Positions 11,977 through 24,300 of a stretch of 64,000 nt of DNA are shown here, piece after piece; the stretch's first letter is position 1; each line of letters starts with the position of its first letter. Origin of the DNA: Euonymus europaeus (Eukaryota; Streptophyta; Magnoliopsida; Celastrales; Celastraceae); contig OY756957.1 in NCBI GenBank assembly GCA_963580455.1, positions 3,105,001 to 3,169,000 of the forward strand, written 5' to 3'. The translations under genes and the position numbers were made by a program. Under the pieces are notes generated by a model. It saw only the letters and a list, made by a program, of their open reading frames with translations, was not told the origin of the DNA and did no database searches.

Positions 11977-13787
11977 ATTGACTACAACTGCTAATTAAAT
12001 ATCAATTAATTGGTAGAGATTGAACACTATTATTGCCGCTAAAATAAAGAGATTTGATTATATTCAAAAAGAAAACTTTCTCCAAACTGTAACATAGTTA
12101 TATAAGAAAGGGGGAGACAAGGAAAAAAAAGGTACATACACATATTTTCAGCAACCATTACTCCTTCCTTTAACTCTTAATCCTATTGACTTAAGCGTCG
12201 GAGCGCCAATGGTGGCCATTGTCACCACTTGTTGTCACCAATTAAACAAATATCAATTGATCGAATTGATCAATAAAGCGAGCCTATGATCGATGGATTG
12301 AAGTATGGTGGTGGAGGAGGAGAAAGACCAATCTTCGATTGACTATGAGAGTTATCGACTAAACTCATTTAATCTTTCAGTTGATGCCATAAATTAATCA
12401 AGACAAGATAGGAGTCAATAAGCAAGACATATGAGCTGTTGATCAAGGTTATTATTTGAGATTATCATATTGGTCCAAAGAAAGAGCGGCAACGATTACA
12501 AATATGTTTGAACTTTGAAATCTTTGAATTACTGTAACCGCTTTTATAGATTTGTATAAATAGGACTCTAACACAAATGTAAAAGGGTCCAAGACCACCA
12601 CAAAAATTCTACCTTTCTCTAAAGCTAGAAAGATTCGTAGGCAAGTAACCATAGTCATAGTTTGTATCATTTTTATCTCAAAAGTTTTTTAGAATAAGTT
12701 TTGCTATCTTTTATTATTTCATTATAATTGTTTTTCATTTTATTAGTGTAAGTTGCAGTATCTTTTATGCATCTGATCATCATATAGGATAAACATTAGT
12801 TTCAAAGTTTTCTTAGTTGAAGTACGATAGAATTCACCCATCATTTGATCACAAATTTCATCAAGTGATACTCATCAAGTATCTGACGATCTTATTCTGA
12901 TATTGCACATGCGATCGATCAACTTCATCGATTGAAATTCTGCATAGAATACCACTCCCATAAAATTGTTTAATCAGTGTTATGCAAGTTCTCTAAATCA
13001 TCGATCGTTACGTGGATAAGGCAATATCTAGCCTCACATTATTTGCCAAAAAAAAAAAAACTGTCCAACTTTGGCTAGAAAAATCCATGGTAGGTGGTCT
13101 TTATTGAGGTTCATCAAAAAACAGAAAGAAAAAGAAAGTGGTCTTTATTGAGTGAAGCCAGGAATGGTTAGAACAGTAGGCCTCGTCTCTATCGACGTCG
13201 TATTCGGGACTTATGAGTGATGAATAAAATACTCATAGACACCTCTTTTTCCCAACGTATTCTGGGCTCCCTAGATTCCAGTCTTACAAGGCAAGACGAC
13301 ATCAATGTGAAAAAGACACTTACCTTCTTTCCATACTTTGTCTGTATTCTGCCTAGATTACCAACTTTCCATGATTTGTGATTTTTTTAATGATAATCTT
13401 ATCCAAAATATAGTCCAATTTTAAATTCCGAATTACATAGTAAATCCAATTAATACATATCTAGAATGTTAAAATTCTGTCCGATCTATATTAAATCAAG
13501 TTTGAACATAAGTTTAATGTCCGAAATTCGGATCCGATCATATTTTTTATTTTTGATTTAAAATCGGGTTCGGATCCAAACACGTTTTCTTATTCAATTT
13601 AGTCGTCTGAATTCTAACTCGAATTAGATTATTGTCCGATTATTTGACTGGATTTGAACCAATTGGGGTATGATCAATTATATCGTAAACATCATATATT
13701 GTCCGACGCAAATGTAAGTCATTGCAAAAAAAATCTAGTGGACATAGGAGGTGAACTCAAGATTATTTTTAGAATAGCCTAATTCGT

Positions 13788-13910
13788 TAGGGATGACAAT
13801 GGGGCGGGGTCGGATATACCCTCCTCATCCCTAAACCCGAACCCCATCCCCGGTTTTTAGGATTCGGGGAATCCCCGAACCCGATGGGGAGGGGTAAGAT
13901 CTACCCCAAA
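13788..13910 (+). repeat. Fragment of TAGGGATGRCAA dispersed repeat
   Basis: Begins TAGGGATGACAATGGGGCGG, one base different over its first 12 bases from the terminal repeat of the hAT-like MITE at 48521-49123. It continues into GGGG/CCCC-rich sequence. No matching right end or target duplication was found, so it is treated as a truncated family member. Confidence 0.4.
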
Positions 13911-14653
13911 AATACTACATTACTATATATGTATATGTATTATATATACGTGTGTGCCAATGTATTTATATATTATATATAGGTATATGTGTCTCAATGT
14001 ATGTATTATATACATGTAATAGACTATTAAAAATATCTAGTAAAATATTATAAAAAGTTCGGGTCGAATTCGGGACAGAGTATAGTACTACCTGTCCTCG
14101 GATAGTGACCCTAACCTGATTTTTCGAGTTGGGTAACCACGAAGCTCCAGACTCGCGAGGAATTTTGCGATCCATACAATTTGCGAAATGTATCGTATAT
14201 AAAGTTGAGCCTCACCCTTTTTCAAGCTTTTGCATTATTAAAAAAAAATTAAAGTAGTTTTTTTTTTCTTTTCCGTTTTTGTTGCTTTTGCTCCTTGTCG
14301 GTGTGGTTCAGGGTGGATGCGTGGCAATTTAGAAATTTAATTCAATAATAAATGTGGGCAGTTATAGCTTAGTCATTTAAATGGTGATTTACGGACCAAT
14401 CAGGAGAGTGCTTGGGGAAGAGACATACGGCCGATGGCGAGGTAGTGAAGCCGAAGTTTGGAAGTGAGGATGCGGTGGGGCCACAAAAGAAAAAATGCTT
14501 ACAAACAAGAAACGGTGGTGGTTGATTTTTTTTTTAGTTAATTCAAGAAAAGTCTTCGAGTTGCTTATCACAGCAAAACCAATAACGAAGAAAGGGAGAG
14601 AGAGAGGGAGTGTGCGTGACCTTTTATAGGTGGAGAGTTTCAAGGGAGGAGAC

Positions 14654-16729
14654 ATGCCCAAGATCTCCCCTACAGCTTCTTCTTGCCTAATCAGATTCCA
14701 AAGGTCTCTTTGTTACTGGTTTTTGTTTTTAATACTTATCCTCTTAAGTATTTCACCTTTTTATTTTATCTTTGCTTTTCTCTTCGTACTCTGTGTCGGT
14801 ATTCTGTTCTGGGTATAGAGTCTGTGGGTTTGTTTGCTTTATGTGCTGATTCTTGATTGCATGTGCAGTTTGTGATCATTTTTGTTGATGATGAATATGA
14901 GAAAGTAGCTATTGGTAAAGTAGTTGATCTGGGCTCTTTTTTTCCTTAAGAGTTTTGGGTCTGGTCCTTGTTTTAGTTTTTTTCTCTTTCATTTGGGTGA
15001 ATGGATCTTTTGCTACATTTTGGTTTTATATTGATTTCTTTGTCTTCCTCTTCAATCTCTGTAAGGTAACTTTCACTTGCCACTCTTTTTACTTATTGTC
15101 CTGGGTTTTTGCTGCGGACACTTCTGGTATTTTCTGCTACGGTTTTGGGTCATGATATTTCAGTCTATATATCACAATGTCTGGAACTATTTTAGGCGAA
15201 GATACATGATTACCGGATTTCTTGGTGGTTAGTTTGTACCTGATTGATTGACTTCTCTAAGCCTCTCAAATCTCAAGTAACAAGTTGTCGGATTCTGTTA
15301 GTTTCTTCTCCCCATTTCTGCATTCTCGCATGTGGACAGAAATGCTTCTTAGTTCTTCGAAAAGTAGGGTTTCCACTGCACCATAGCCAATAGTTGTCAC
15401 TTTGTTGCATATTATGCAATTGAAAATAGATGTCAAACCTCTCTTGATAGGATCAAGGCCTATGAATAACTTGTTAGCTGTTTATCTTGCTTCTGGGTCT
15501 TCTTCTCTCATGCAGAAGAGTTGCTGATATTCTCCTACATGAGTATTCCAAACTATGAATTCGAGGGTTTTAATTATTACTTATCATTGTCTAAATTTAA
15601 GTAGCTATTAGCTGCAGCTACGTGGAATGGCGAGGATTACAGGGGTTTATTTAACTGTCGCAGGATCTGCGGAATAATTTCCTATTTTTCACGTTATAGT
15701 TTTTGAGTGGTATTCTATTTTATGATGAAGTCAAGGGTTTTAATGTACTTACCAAGGTGCAGGATTTTTTTTCCTAGAGTGGCTTTGATTTGTCAAGATG
15801 TCATTGTGTTATCTCGTGCTCTGATGACTTTGTTTCACAGTTTAAATAAATTTATGATACTTTTGCTCAGTTGCACAATACTATCATTTGAAAATGCTTT
15901 GGTATTTCCTGCCAGAAACTCTTTGGTTTAATGAATGTGGGTAATGGACATACTGATTTAAGGGTGATATCAACTTGGTATCATTCCTTCATCAACTTAC
16001 TCATTGATGTCTGATTAATCTGATTTTCTTTTTGAGGAAATTTTACAAAATTAATTGAGAACTCAATCCTTTAAGACCTATACATGTTTGAATCATTCGT
16101 GGTGGATTTTCTAAAGATAGTTTAAGTGTATGATCACAAGATGTAATAGCCTTAATATTTTTGTTTTGTAGATCAGATTATTAGTTATTACTTTACCTTC
16201 TTTCATGGTTCAGTAACTTCAGTTGCATGTGAAATTTTGGTCAAGGGCATGTTATTTTTGCTGAGTGCAAATTAAAGGGAGAAGAGACTTTAGGCAAAAT
16301 TCAAGTTTTCATTTCTAAACTGTTATCACCTATTATGCTGTTATTTTATTTTGCATGCTGCAAGTTGTGAGTGATGCAACATTTTGGTTTTGTTGGGTTT
16401 ATCCTTTGATATTTTCTCAATTAGATTTGTGAACTTATGGCTGCTCCAGCTAACTTACTCAAGTCCATCTAATTTTCTTTTGGCATTGTTTTTCAATGTA
16501 GTGAACATATATTGGATCTGATTACTTAATTGTGTCAAATCGACTTATTTTGAGTTTCTTGTACTCCATTTCCATCCTTTTCTTTTCCCCATTCATGCAT
16601 TTTCATAGATTAGATATTCAATAGGTTATACATTTGCAAATGTACTTAAGTAACTGAGATGGTATCACCCAACTTTTGTTTTCCTTGAATAGCTCTTTCA
16701 AAGGGAGCCAAAACAAATATTTATCTTAA
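14654..16729 (+). other. Candidate 28-aa upstream ORF in NF-YA leader, split by an intron
   Basis: An ATG at 14654 opens a frame that runs to 14703, where AAAG|GTCTC is a plausible donor. The acceptor TGAATAG lies just before 16693. Joining 14654-14703 to 16693-16729 gives a closed 28-codon frame starting MPKISPTASS and ending KYLS, 48 nt before the NF-YA ATG. If the intron is kept, the frame has a different end. For Medicago NF-YA MtHAP2-1, established work describes alternative splicing of a leader intron that exposes an inhibitory uORF; this layout is similar. The splice sites here are inferred and transcription start is not known. Confidence 0.45.
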
Positions 16730-16776
16730 TAATAATCCTGGGGAATTTACATTACCTTTGGAATTAGATGAACTAG

Positions 16777-19388
16777 ATGACTACTCGAGTTCAAAACCTT
16801 CCAGAGGAAAACTCAGGCCAAAGGTATGCCCTCTCAGAGCCACATTTTGCTGTTAGTTGCCCTTCATGGTGGACCTCCAATGAACAGCACATTCCATGGC
16901 TATCAAGGAGCACGAGCTTGAAAGTGGAATCTTCATCCCAACTTTGTCATGAGGCAAAGCTGTTGGGTCTTCAACTTCCAGATCCAGATTCATCCGCAAC
17001 TCAATCAATTGGTTTTTCTAATGGTAAAATTGGTGCCATGGGATGTACCACTTCTCAAGATCAAAGCATTTCCTCAGAATCTGGTATATATGATTAGATA
17101 TGTGTCTGAAGTTCTAATACTTTGTTGAGGAAATCTATCTGAATGCACTTGGCCATGCAACTGATTCCTAGTATAGTCTATTGATCTCTTTATTGTCTCA
17201 CATCCATATTATCTCTTTCTTTTAAACAGGTTACTCTTCAACTTTGTTCCTCTTTTATTTTTACTTATAACTTTTTGTATATTTATGTACAATGTACATG
17301 TGTACTTGTGTTTTGATGACATACATCAATATTTTCTTTGTAGATCTAAGGTTGACCTGTTTTTTTTTTTTTTTCGTCCCTGAAATTATTTTTTTTGTCT
17401 GTTGAAATATGGTTGTGGTATGGCAATGTCACCTCATCACTGTTACTTAACAAAATGTTGCCTGATATATCTTAAAGCGGCTGGAATTTAGGTCCCTTGG
17501 CACTTTGGCAGTTTATCAACTTATACAAAATCTTCTTAAAAAGCATAATTGTTGTGGATGCTTAGGAGCTTATTAGGGGATCTTCATATCACTTATATGT
17601 CACTCTTGTGTAAAATTGTACCTATCGAATTCTTTCCCATCATGTCGGTAGGCCATATTTAATGAGCTAGGAATGATTTGCAATTCGCTATCTTTGCGAA
17701 TCTATTTTGGCTGTCAAAACAACACCAATAATTGGTATATTGCTGTGCTAGCCAAACAGTGGCTGATTATTTTCCCTTGCTCTCAGTTCAAGACAGAAGT
17801 TGCGGCAAACAGGTGGACGGTGAAATGAAGCTGGCTCCTTGTTTGAGTACTCCAGACACTGATGTCAATCCTGCTCAAGTTGATTATCAGAACTCGATGG
17901 TAAGTTGAGCTGTTGTTAACATTCTGCCTTGTCAGCTTTGGTTTAAACTTATATTCTTGCTCCTTTTCAGGTTCCTTATGCTTATACTTCTGCAAATGCT
18001 TGCTATGGCAATATTTTTACTCCATATGGACCACAGGCTCTCGTAAGTTCTCCTTAGAGTATAGTTTTTACAATGCTTTTGTTTCCATGCAATAACTATA
18101 TGAAATATCGTTTACATAGTAGTTCGATTCTACCAGTTGGAGTTAAAAGGGTGTTACCGTGTTTGCTCCATTATGCGCCTATGAAGTTTATTTCTCTGAT
18201 GAAAATGCATGTCCTTTTATTGTATTGAGGCCACTGTATTTAATGAATTAGGTCTTAAACAAGAAGTTCTTGTCCTAGTGGAAGCCTACTCGTTACCACT
18301 TAAACCAAGGCAAGGTTTGAGTGCCCCTTTCATGCTAATAATGATAATGCAAAACGTGTCTCATAAAAAGAAGAATTAGAGGTTCTTTCTGCAAAAATGT
18401 AGCACTACGTATTGTCATGTAGACTGATTGAGCACTCAAACCTTGAATATTAAATCTGAGCTTTGTGTACTTGTATATTTATACTTTTCTGGGGTGTAAC
18501 CTTACTGCTTTTTATTTGTATTGCAATTGGAAATGAACCGGATCAGCCCCAACTAGGAGCTCAGATGGTTGATATGGCATCTGCGCGAATACCATTGCCT
18601 CTTGATCTTGCAGATGACGCTCCCATTTATGTAAATGCTAAACAGTATCATGGAATTCTCAGAAGGAGACGGTCACGGGCAAAGCTTGAGGCTCAAAACA
18701 AACTAGTCAAAGCTCGAAAGGTCTTTTGTTGAATTACCTTTTGTTTGAACTCCTGTTTTTATTTTGCATTTAGTAATACGGAGAAGTAACTTCTTAGAAG
18801 TTTCAGAGAATCTCGCCTTATTAAAATCATGTCTGAGGCCTTCAAAGATAGATAGTTGTTTGAGAACATGAATCTCACGCTAAAATTTTCTTCAAAAGTT
18901 GTTCACCTGTGATCATAATGAGCATCACATGCGCCATAGATTTTGTAAATCATATCTTTATCTGCACCGCATACCGTAATTTACTGATTTGGGTACTCAC
19001 TTATTTACAGCCCTACCTTCATGAATCTCGGCATCGTCATGCATTGAATAGGGTTAGAGGATCTGGTGGACGCTTTCTTGGCACAAAAAAGCTACATCAA
19101 TCCAATGCATCTCCCACAACTAGCATGCCTTGTGTCTCGATCTCAGATAACATTCACCAAGGTCAAAAGAATGATATGTCTGGGTTCAAAATCTGCCAGT
19201 CAGAAACGGCCGAGCATGTTTCAAATGCAACAGGCTCAGACATCACGAGCGTCTCTGATGGTGAGGTCCTTTTTCAACAGCATGATCACAGCGTCGCTGG
19301 CTTCTCGCCTTCCATGGGTGGAAGCGTGCAAGGCACTAGGCACCTTATTAGAGGTGGAATGCGGCATTGTGCTTCAGTTGTGCGGTGA
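16777..19388 (+). CDS. NF-YA: NF-YA (HAP2/CBF-B) transcription factor subunit (347 aa)
   Basis: Five coding exons: 16777-17083, 17787-17899, 17971-18042, 18547-18720, 19011-19388 (TGA). Lengths keep frame throughout and all borders are GT-AG. The conserved core spans about residues 192-249: the NF-YB/NF-YC-contacting helix ([20 protein letters not shown]), a linker, then the CCAAT-reading part ([20 protein letters not shown], then RFLGTKK). The C-terminal motif [15 protein letters not shown] ([15 protein letters not shown]) points to the NF-YA3/5/6/8 type of subgroup. The protein joins an NF-YB/NF-YC dimer in the nucleus to bind CCAAT boxes; family roles include drought, nodulation and embryo regulation. 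The fourth exon's acceptor (GGATCAG|CCCC) lies about 30 nt from its T-rich tract and is the least certain border. A leader intron of about 2 kb precedes the start codon. The 3' UTR has a miR169-type site. Confidence 0.92.
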
Positions 19389-19406
19389 GAAGGGAGGTTT
19401 CATCGT

Positions 19407-19427
19407 TAGGCAATTCATCCTTGGCTT
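19407..19427 (+). promoter_or_regulatory. miR169 target site in NF-YA 3' UTR
   Basis: The 21 bases TAGGCAATTCATCCTTGGCT-T begin 18 nt after the NF-YA stop codon. They match the complement of plant miR169 across the seed and cleavage region (CATCCTTGGCT), with differences only near the target's 5' side and one internal base. miR169 control of NF-YA mRNAs through a 3' UTR site of this form is long established in plants, so this is a strong call. Confidence 0.9.
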
Positions 19428-19718
19428 TGTAACTTTACTTGCGGCGTTATAAAAACTTTTGTAATGTGCTAGAAGTCTAGAACCTGTTTTATGAAGACCA
19501 GTTTTTTAAATTTCAACTGATTTGTTCGAAACTCAAGTGTTGGTGGATCTCCTTTCGGTTTCCGATGTTGATGACGGCTAAATTATTATCAAGTGTGCAT
19601 GACATTATTGTTGAGTTGAATGGGCGTACCCTGTTGTCCTGTGGTAAATTTTTGTGTGTGCAGGTCTGGTGGTCCGAATGTTTTTGTGAGTTCTGAAGCA
19701 GTAAATATGTATAATAAG

Positions 19719-20282
19719 CAAGGTTTTAATACGCGAAAGCGCTACGCGAGGCGTTTTTTGGATTGTAAGGCGAGGCGTAAGCCTCTTGTGTATTTTTTTT
19801 AATAATACAAAAAAAATTATATATAGTTAAGAATTAAGATATGTATAATCATCCATAAAAATCATGAAATAAAACAAGTTGTCACAGAGATAATAGATGT
19901 GAAGAGTCGGAGTCCTTGCGGTGCCTCACAACTTCAGTCACAGAGGCGCATCAAAGATTTCCAGCAAGAGGCGCAGTAGAGACATCTAGCAAGAGGCGCA
20001 ACAGAGGGAGACTTGGGCTTCCAGCAGAGGGGCTGTTATTAGTTTATTTTTTGTAGGGCTGTTAAGGGCCAAAACGACGTCGTTTTGGCCTTGACCTATT
20101 AAAAACAATTCATTCGAGGCGTGAGCCTCGAACGACCTCTTCCGCCTCTTTGTACGCCTCTTCCGCCTCGACGACGCCTCGACTGCGCCTTCCGTGTCTT
20201 CCGCCCAGCTGCAGCCGCTCCGGTGAAATTCCAGACCGCCTCGCCTGGAAGCTCGCCTGGACGCGCGCCTTTTAAAACCTTG
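19719..20282. mobile_element. Non-autonomous hAT element (564 bp) with perfect 8-bp target duplication
   Basis: Ends are CAAGGTTTTAA (left) and TTAAAACCTTG (right), an 11-bp perfect terminal inverted repeat. The flanks are ATAATAAG at 19711-19718 and again at 20283-20290, a perfect 8-bp target-site duplication that identifies the hAT superfamily. The subterminal DNA is GC-rich and full of GAGGCG/CGCCTC motifs in both orientations, as is usual for transposase binding regions of such elements. No transposase is encoded; open frames through it simply reflect its GC-rich ends. It inserted about 330 bp beyond the NF-YA stop codon. The perfect duplication suggests a fairly recent insertion. Confidence 0.88.
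20067..20090. repeat. 24-bp perfect palindrome inside the hAT element
   Basis: The half site GGCCAAAACGAC is followed directly by its exact reverse complement. The centre is CGACGTCG, which contains an ACGT core of the kind bound by plant bZIP factors. It lies inside the hAT element. Confidence 0.85.
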
Positions 20283-20453
20283 ATAATAAGTGACATTTTG
20301 ATGTTGTTTTTTTTTTTTAAATTGGGGGATAAAATCTCCATGATTATTTCATTCATCAAAAACGCACCTAACACAGTAACGCTTTTAACAAATTAAAAGT
20401 ATGAGATTTACACATGTTTAATATAAAACACGAAAGTCAAAGAAATAAGACGA

Positions 20454-20960
20454 TCAAAGGTTTCCATCGTCTTCTCTATCAAAACTACCCATATACTGTA
20501 GAGTTGGGGATTGTTCTTGGTCAACACGAATCGCATTTATAGAAACATCTAGAAGAACATCAGTCCAAGCATGTGATCCTCCTACTGCAGCAGCAAATTT
20601 TGCTATACTATGCGCAGCTTCATTGACAGATTGTGGGATATATCTCACCATTGAGCAACCAAAGATGGATAAAAGTGCTTGAATCTCTTCAATTAATCCG
20701 CCCCAAAGAGCTAAGTTCTCCTTTTGCTACTGAATTGATTTAACAATTACTAGCGAGTCCCCTCTAATTCAATCTATAAAAAACCTATGGCAGAGCCTAA
20801 TTTCAAAGCTTCAATTGCACCCATTGCCTCGGCTGTAGTAGAATCCAAGGTAATTCCTCTACTCGTAGTAGTAGCACATATGAAATTTCCTGACCAAATC
20901 CAGTGTTATCAATAGAAACATTAATAGATGCATCCCAATTTATCTTCATAAAATCTGGCT
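20454..20960 (-). pseudogene. Decayed RNase H-like domain of a retroelement
   Basis: Read on the minus strand, the pieces line up in order with the plant RVT_3/RNase H-like domain: KINWDASINVSIDNTGFG near 20945, then TSRGITLDSTTAEAMGAIEAL near 20850, EGDSLVIVKSIQ near 20750, and VRYIPQSVNEAAHSIAKFA near 20620-20651. These blocks include the usual first Asp, Glu and Asp residues, but they fall in different frames with at least two frameshifts and two stop codons (for example just before the EGDS block and after KSIQ). It is a dead fragment, probably from a non-LTR retrotransposon; the reverse transcriptase part is absent. Confidence 0.75.
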
Positions 20961-21357
20961 GTGGTTATTTCCATTTTTGAGGATAAATGTTACTCAACAA
21001 ATCCTCTATGCAATGTAGTACCAAAGTAGTACATTCATAATACTTCTTGGATTGAAGAATGGCTTGATCTACTAATTGTTTAGGATGTAGAAACCAAAAT
21101 ATAATAATGGCACAAACAACTCAAAAAAATATTTGATTAGTGTGATATGGTGGTCCTCAGGTGCAGCTTAACAAGCGTGTCAATATGCTTGATAAAATCT
21201 TGACCGTGGCTTCAACGCCGGACCCCACCTTCAAGAGGTGGGCCCCACTATCAGCCACTCGTATCCACAGATTCCCAGTTTCTTTTTACAAAATAACGGA
21301 GAAATCGGTGCAAAATAGAGGGAGGACGAGAAGAGGGTAGCAGAGGGAAAATTGGGG
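20961..21357. other. WAV2 promoter and leader region
   Basis: Nothing coding was recognised between the RNase H-like relic and the WAV2 ATG. The last 100 bases are GA-rich (GAGGGAGGACGAGAAGAGGG), typical of a plant 5' leader. No clear TATA box was seen. Confidence 0.5.
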
Positions 21358-24300
21358 ATGGGTTCGTATGTGAACTGGTTGATGTACGGAGTGGGAGGGA
21401 TAGTGGTGGCGATGATGGCAGTGCTGGTGGCGTTTCAAGAGAAGTTGGTGTATGTGCCGGTGTTGCCTGGTCTCTCCAAGTCATACGCTATCACACCCGC
21501 CCGCCTCCGTCTCCTCTACGAAGACGTCTGGCTCCAATCCTCTGATGGCGTCCGCCTACATGCGTGGTTCATCAAGGTCTTTCCCGACTGTCGAGGTTCT
21601 CTACTTTTCTCTTCCATTTCTAATTCCTGCTTGCTCGATTTGTGCTTCTTCGTTGGTATGTTTACTCAACCTATAGAATTTCACTGAATCTACTGTAACG
21701 AATTCTCAATGAAACCTGAAAATTTGTGGAAATTCAATGCATGAGCTTATGAATTTTAAATGTGAACTCGATTGCATCTTGCAAAGGTTATAATTTGAGT
21801 TTCAAAGTCATTGTTTGTCTTTAATTCTCTTCTTCAGTTTTTGAAACTGGAAAAACAATGTCAATATAGGGATAACTTGCCAAATTCCACGAAACTACTT
21901 TTATGACCCGACTGTGAGTGGAAGTTATTCACCAATCAGTAGCTCCTTTCAAAAGTGTGCTTGGAAAGGATGCAATGAAATTGTGTATGGAGTGACATTA
22001 GGTGATCCAGTATTTTTCCTACTCTTTTGAATGTTAATTTTAGTGAAGAAGACAATTAGCACTGTCCTCATATTGAATATGCAATTATGCATGGTCTCAG
22101 ATGGTTTTCTGTCATGAAATTATTTTGAATTGGTCTTTATTATGTAGTTTTGTTTTTGCTTGATGGTGAGGATAGGGTAAACTTCTCAAGGCTCATGAAA
22201 TAGCATTCTGATTTTGCAGGTCCAACTATCCTGTTTTTCCAAGAGAATGCTGGAAGTATCCTAGTTTTACCTTTACTCATTTTATCTCATAATGGGACTG
22301 GCATGTAGTTACTGTTTTATTTATAGTATCTCCAATAGTCAGTATTTTCTGTTTTCAGGGTTTTATTTTGTCTTGATCAGCATTGATATCATTCTAGAGG
22401 CCTTAACTAATGGCATGCAGATATCGCCCACCGTCTTGAAATGGTTCGCATAATGATACAGAAGTTGCAATGCAATGTTTTCATGCTTTCATACCGAGGG
22501 TATGCGATTTCAATGTTTCGCTTTATGCTTCTTCCTCTTATGACTTCAAGAAATTTTCAAATCAGGGAAAGAAAAAGATAAGGAAAAAGACTGAGAACTT
22601 GAGCATCTTCACGTAAATTAACATTTGATGATATAAATGGTGCTTCACCACCATACGAATGCTAATTGATGTTCTTAACTTAAAACAGATATGGAGCGAG
22701 TGATGGTTATCCTTCTCAGCGTGGAATTACCAAGGATGCTCAGGTGTGTGCCCGCATGCTCTTTCTTAACTTTGCAAGGCTTTTTCCTGGACTTCGAATG
22801 CAATCTTGATTTCTAGAATATCTGTCCAGGCTGCTCTGAATCATCTTTGTCAGAGGGGTGACATTGACACGTCTAGAATACTTATATTTGGAAGGTCTCT
22901 TGGGGGTGCTGTAGGATCCATGCTTGCCAAAAACAACCCTGACAAGGTACCACTTGGCTTCTACTTGAACCTTTTATATTGTGGAGAAGTAGTGGAATTA
23001 AGGATCTTGAAATTTGTGCTGTTCACTTTTTCCTCAAAAAGACCAGCTTATCATCCTGTTTGGTAGTTTAGTGTATTATAATGATGATAGTTTTCATGAT
23101 TTGTTTGAGTTAATTATTAATTTATTATTTCCCTCAAAAATATTGATTACTACAACCTAACATGTATATAACAGCTTACCTCCGGTGGAAACTAACCAAT
23201 GCCAAATAAATTAATTTGTTAAAGTCTGGGAAGGCACTTAGTAATTCAGTTCAACGGACTATAGATAATGAGTTTCTCCATGGCAGCTTTATCCAACTGA
23301 TTCTCGTATAAGACACTACAATTTTAATTTCTTTTTCAATATAACATCTTTTTTACTTTTTTTGCTGGCTCCAAGCCCTATTCAAATTTCAAAGGTTTTC
23401 ATATTACTCGAATTTTGTTATTGTCATTTTTTGAGCTCATGGTTCATTTATGCGAATTTGCAGGTTGCTGCCCTTGTACTGGAAAACACTTTCACATCTA
23501 TTCTAGATTTGGCTGGAGTTCTATTACCCTTCCTGAAGTGGTTTATTGGGCACAGTAGTTCAAAGGGTCCTAAAATTCTTAACTTCCTTGTACGTTCTCC
23601 GTGGAGTACAATTGACATAGTAGGCCAGGTAAGAAGACTGTGTATTAGTTCAAACCCTTTTTTATTGGATCTTTTAGTTTTTTTGAGTATGCGGCATGTT
23701 CATTTAGATAGCATCAGGTTTTTGTAATTGAGCAGTTACCATGTTCAATTCATTATTGATTTCAGTATAGATATGAAAAACTTTACTACTCTGAGTAAGT
23801 GTGTTATTCTGTTGTTAGAAAGAAAACTTTACCAGGCTGAGTAATTAACATTGTTTACATGCTGTATCAATTTTATTTTAGTTTAAATGTTCTAACCCTT
23901 ATATGAATTAACATTGTTTCTAATTACATATCTTTACAGTGATCAGATTCGAAAATCTCAATCCTGAGTTGGATTCTAATCGGTCATATGACTTTCTGAT
24001 GATGTAATATAGTTCCAAACAGTATTTCTAATCTCTCATAAAATCAGTGTAAAGCAGTGGTGGCTTTTATGACCTTTGTCCTCTTTTACTTTTTCCTAAT
24101 CTCTACTACCTTGTAATAAACTCGTAGACCTCATTTCTTTGCTAACTTTATTGACTGCAGGTTAAGCAGCCAATCCTTTTTCTCTCTGGATTGCAAGATG
24201 AGATGGTTCCTCCGTCCCATATGCAGCTGTTGTATGCTAAAGCTGCTGCTCATAACAAGAAGTGCATTTTTGTGGAATTTCCTAATGGCATGCATATGGA

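Larger units (their letters stand above)
10951..14600. other. Repeat-rich intergenic region, no gene seen
   Basis: No protein-coding gene is supported. The region holds an inverted repeat (10970-11070), a two-copy tandem duplication (11764-11976), a stretch around 12430-12930 with an LTR-like look (TATAAATAGGACTC preceded by AT-rich promoter-like sequence), a hAT-like end plus GGGGCGGGG repeat at 13788-13910, and TA-rich low complexity at 13920-14010. The right end should contain the NF-YA promoter. Confidence 0.5.

Noticed and set aside
12434..12925. Possible Copia solo LTR beginning TGTTGATCAAGG with a TATAAATAGG box
   Set aside because: No clear CA end, target duplication or second copy was found, so the boundaries cannot be supported.
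20099..20396. 91-codon frames on both strands rich in Arg, Pro and Gly
   Set aside because: They come from the GC-rich GAGGCG arrays at the end of the hAT element and cross its boundary and target duplication.
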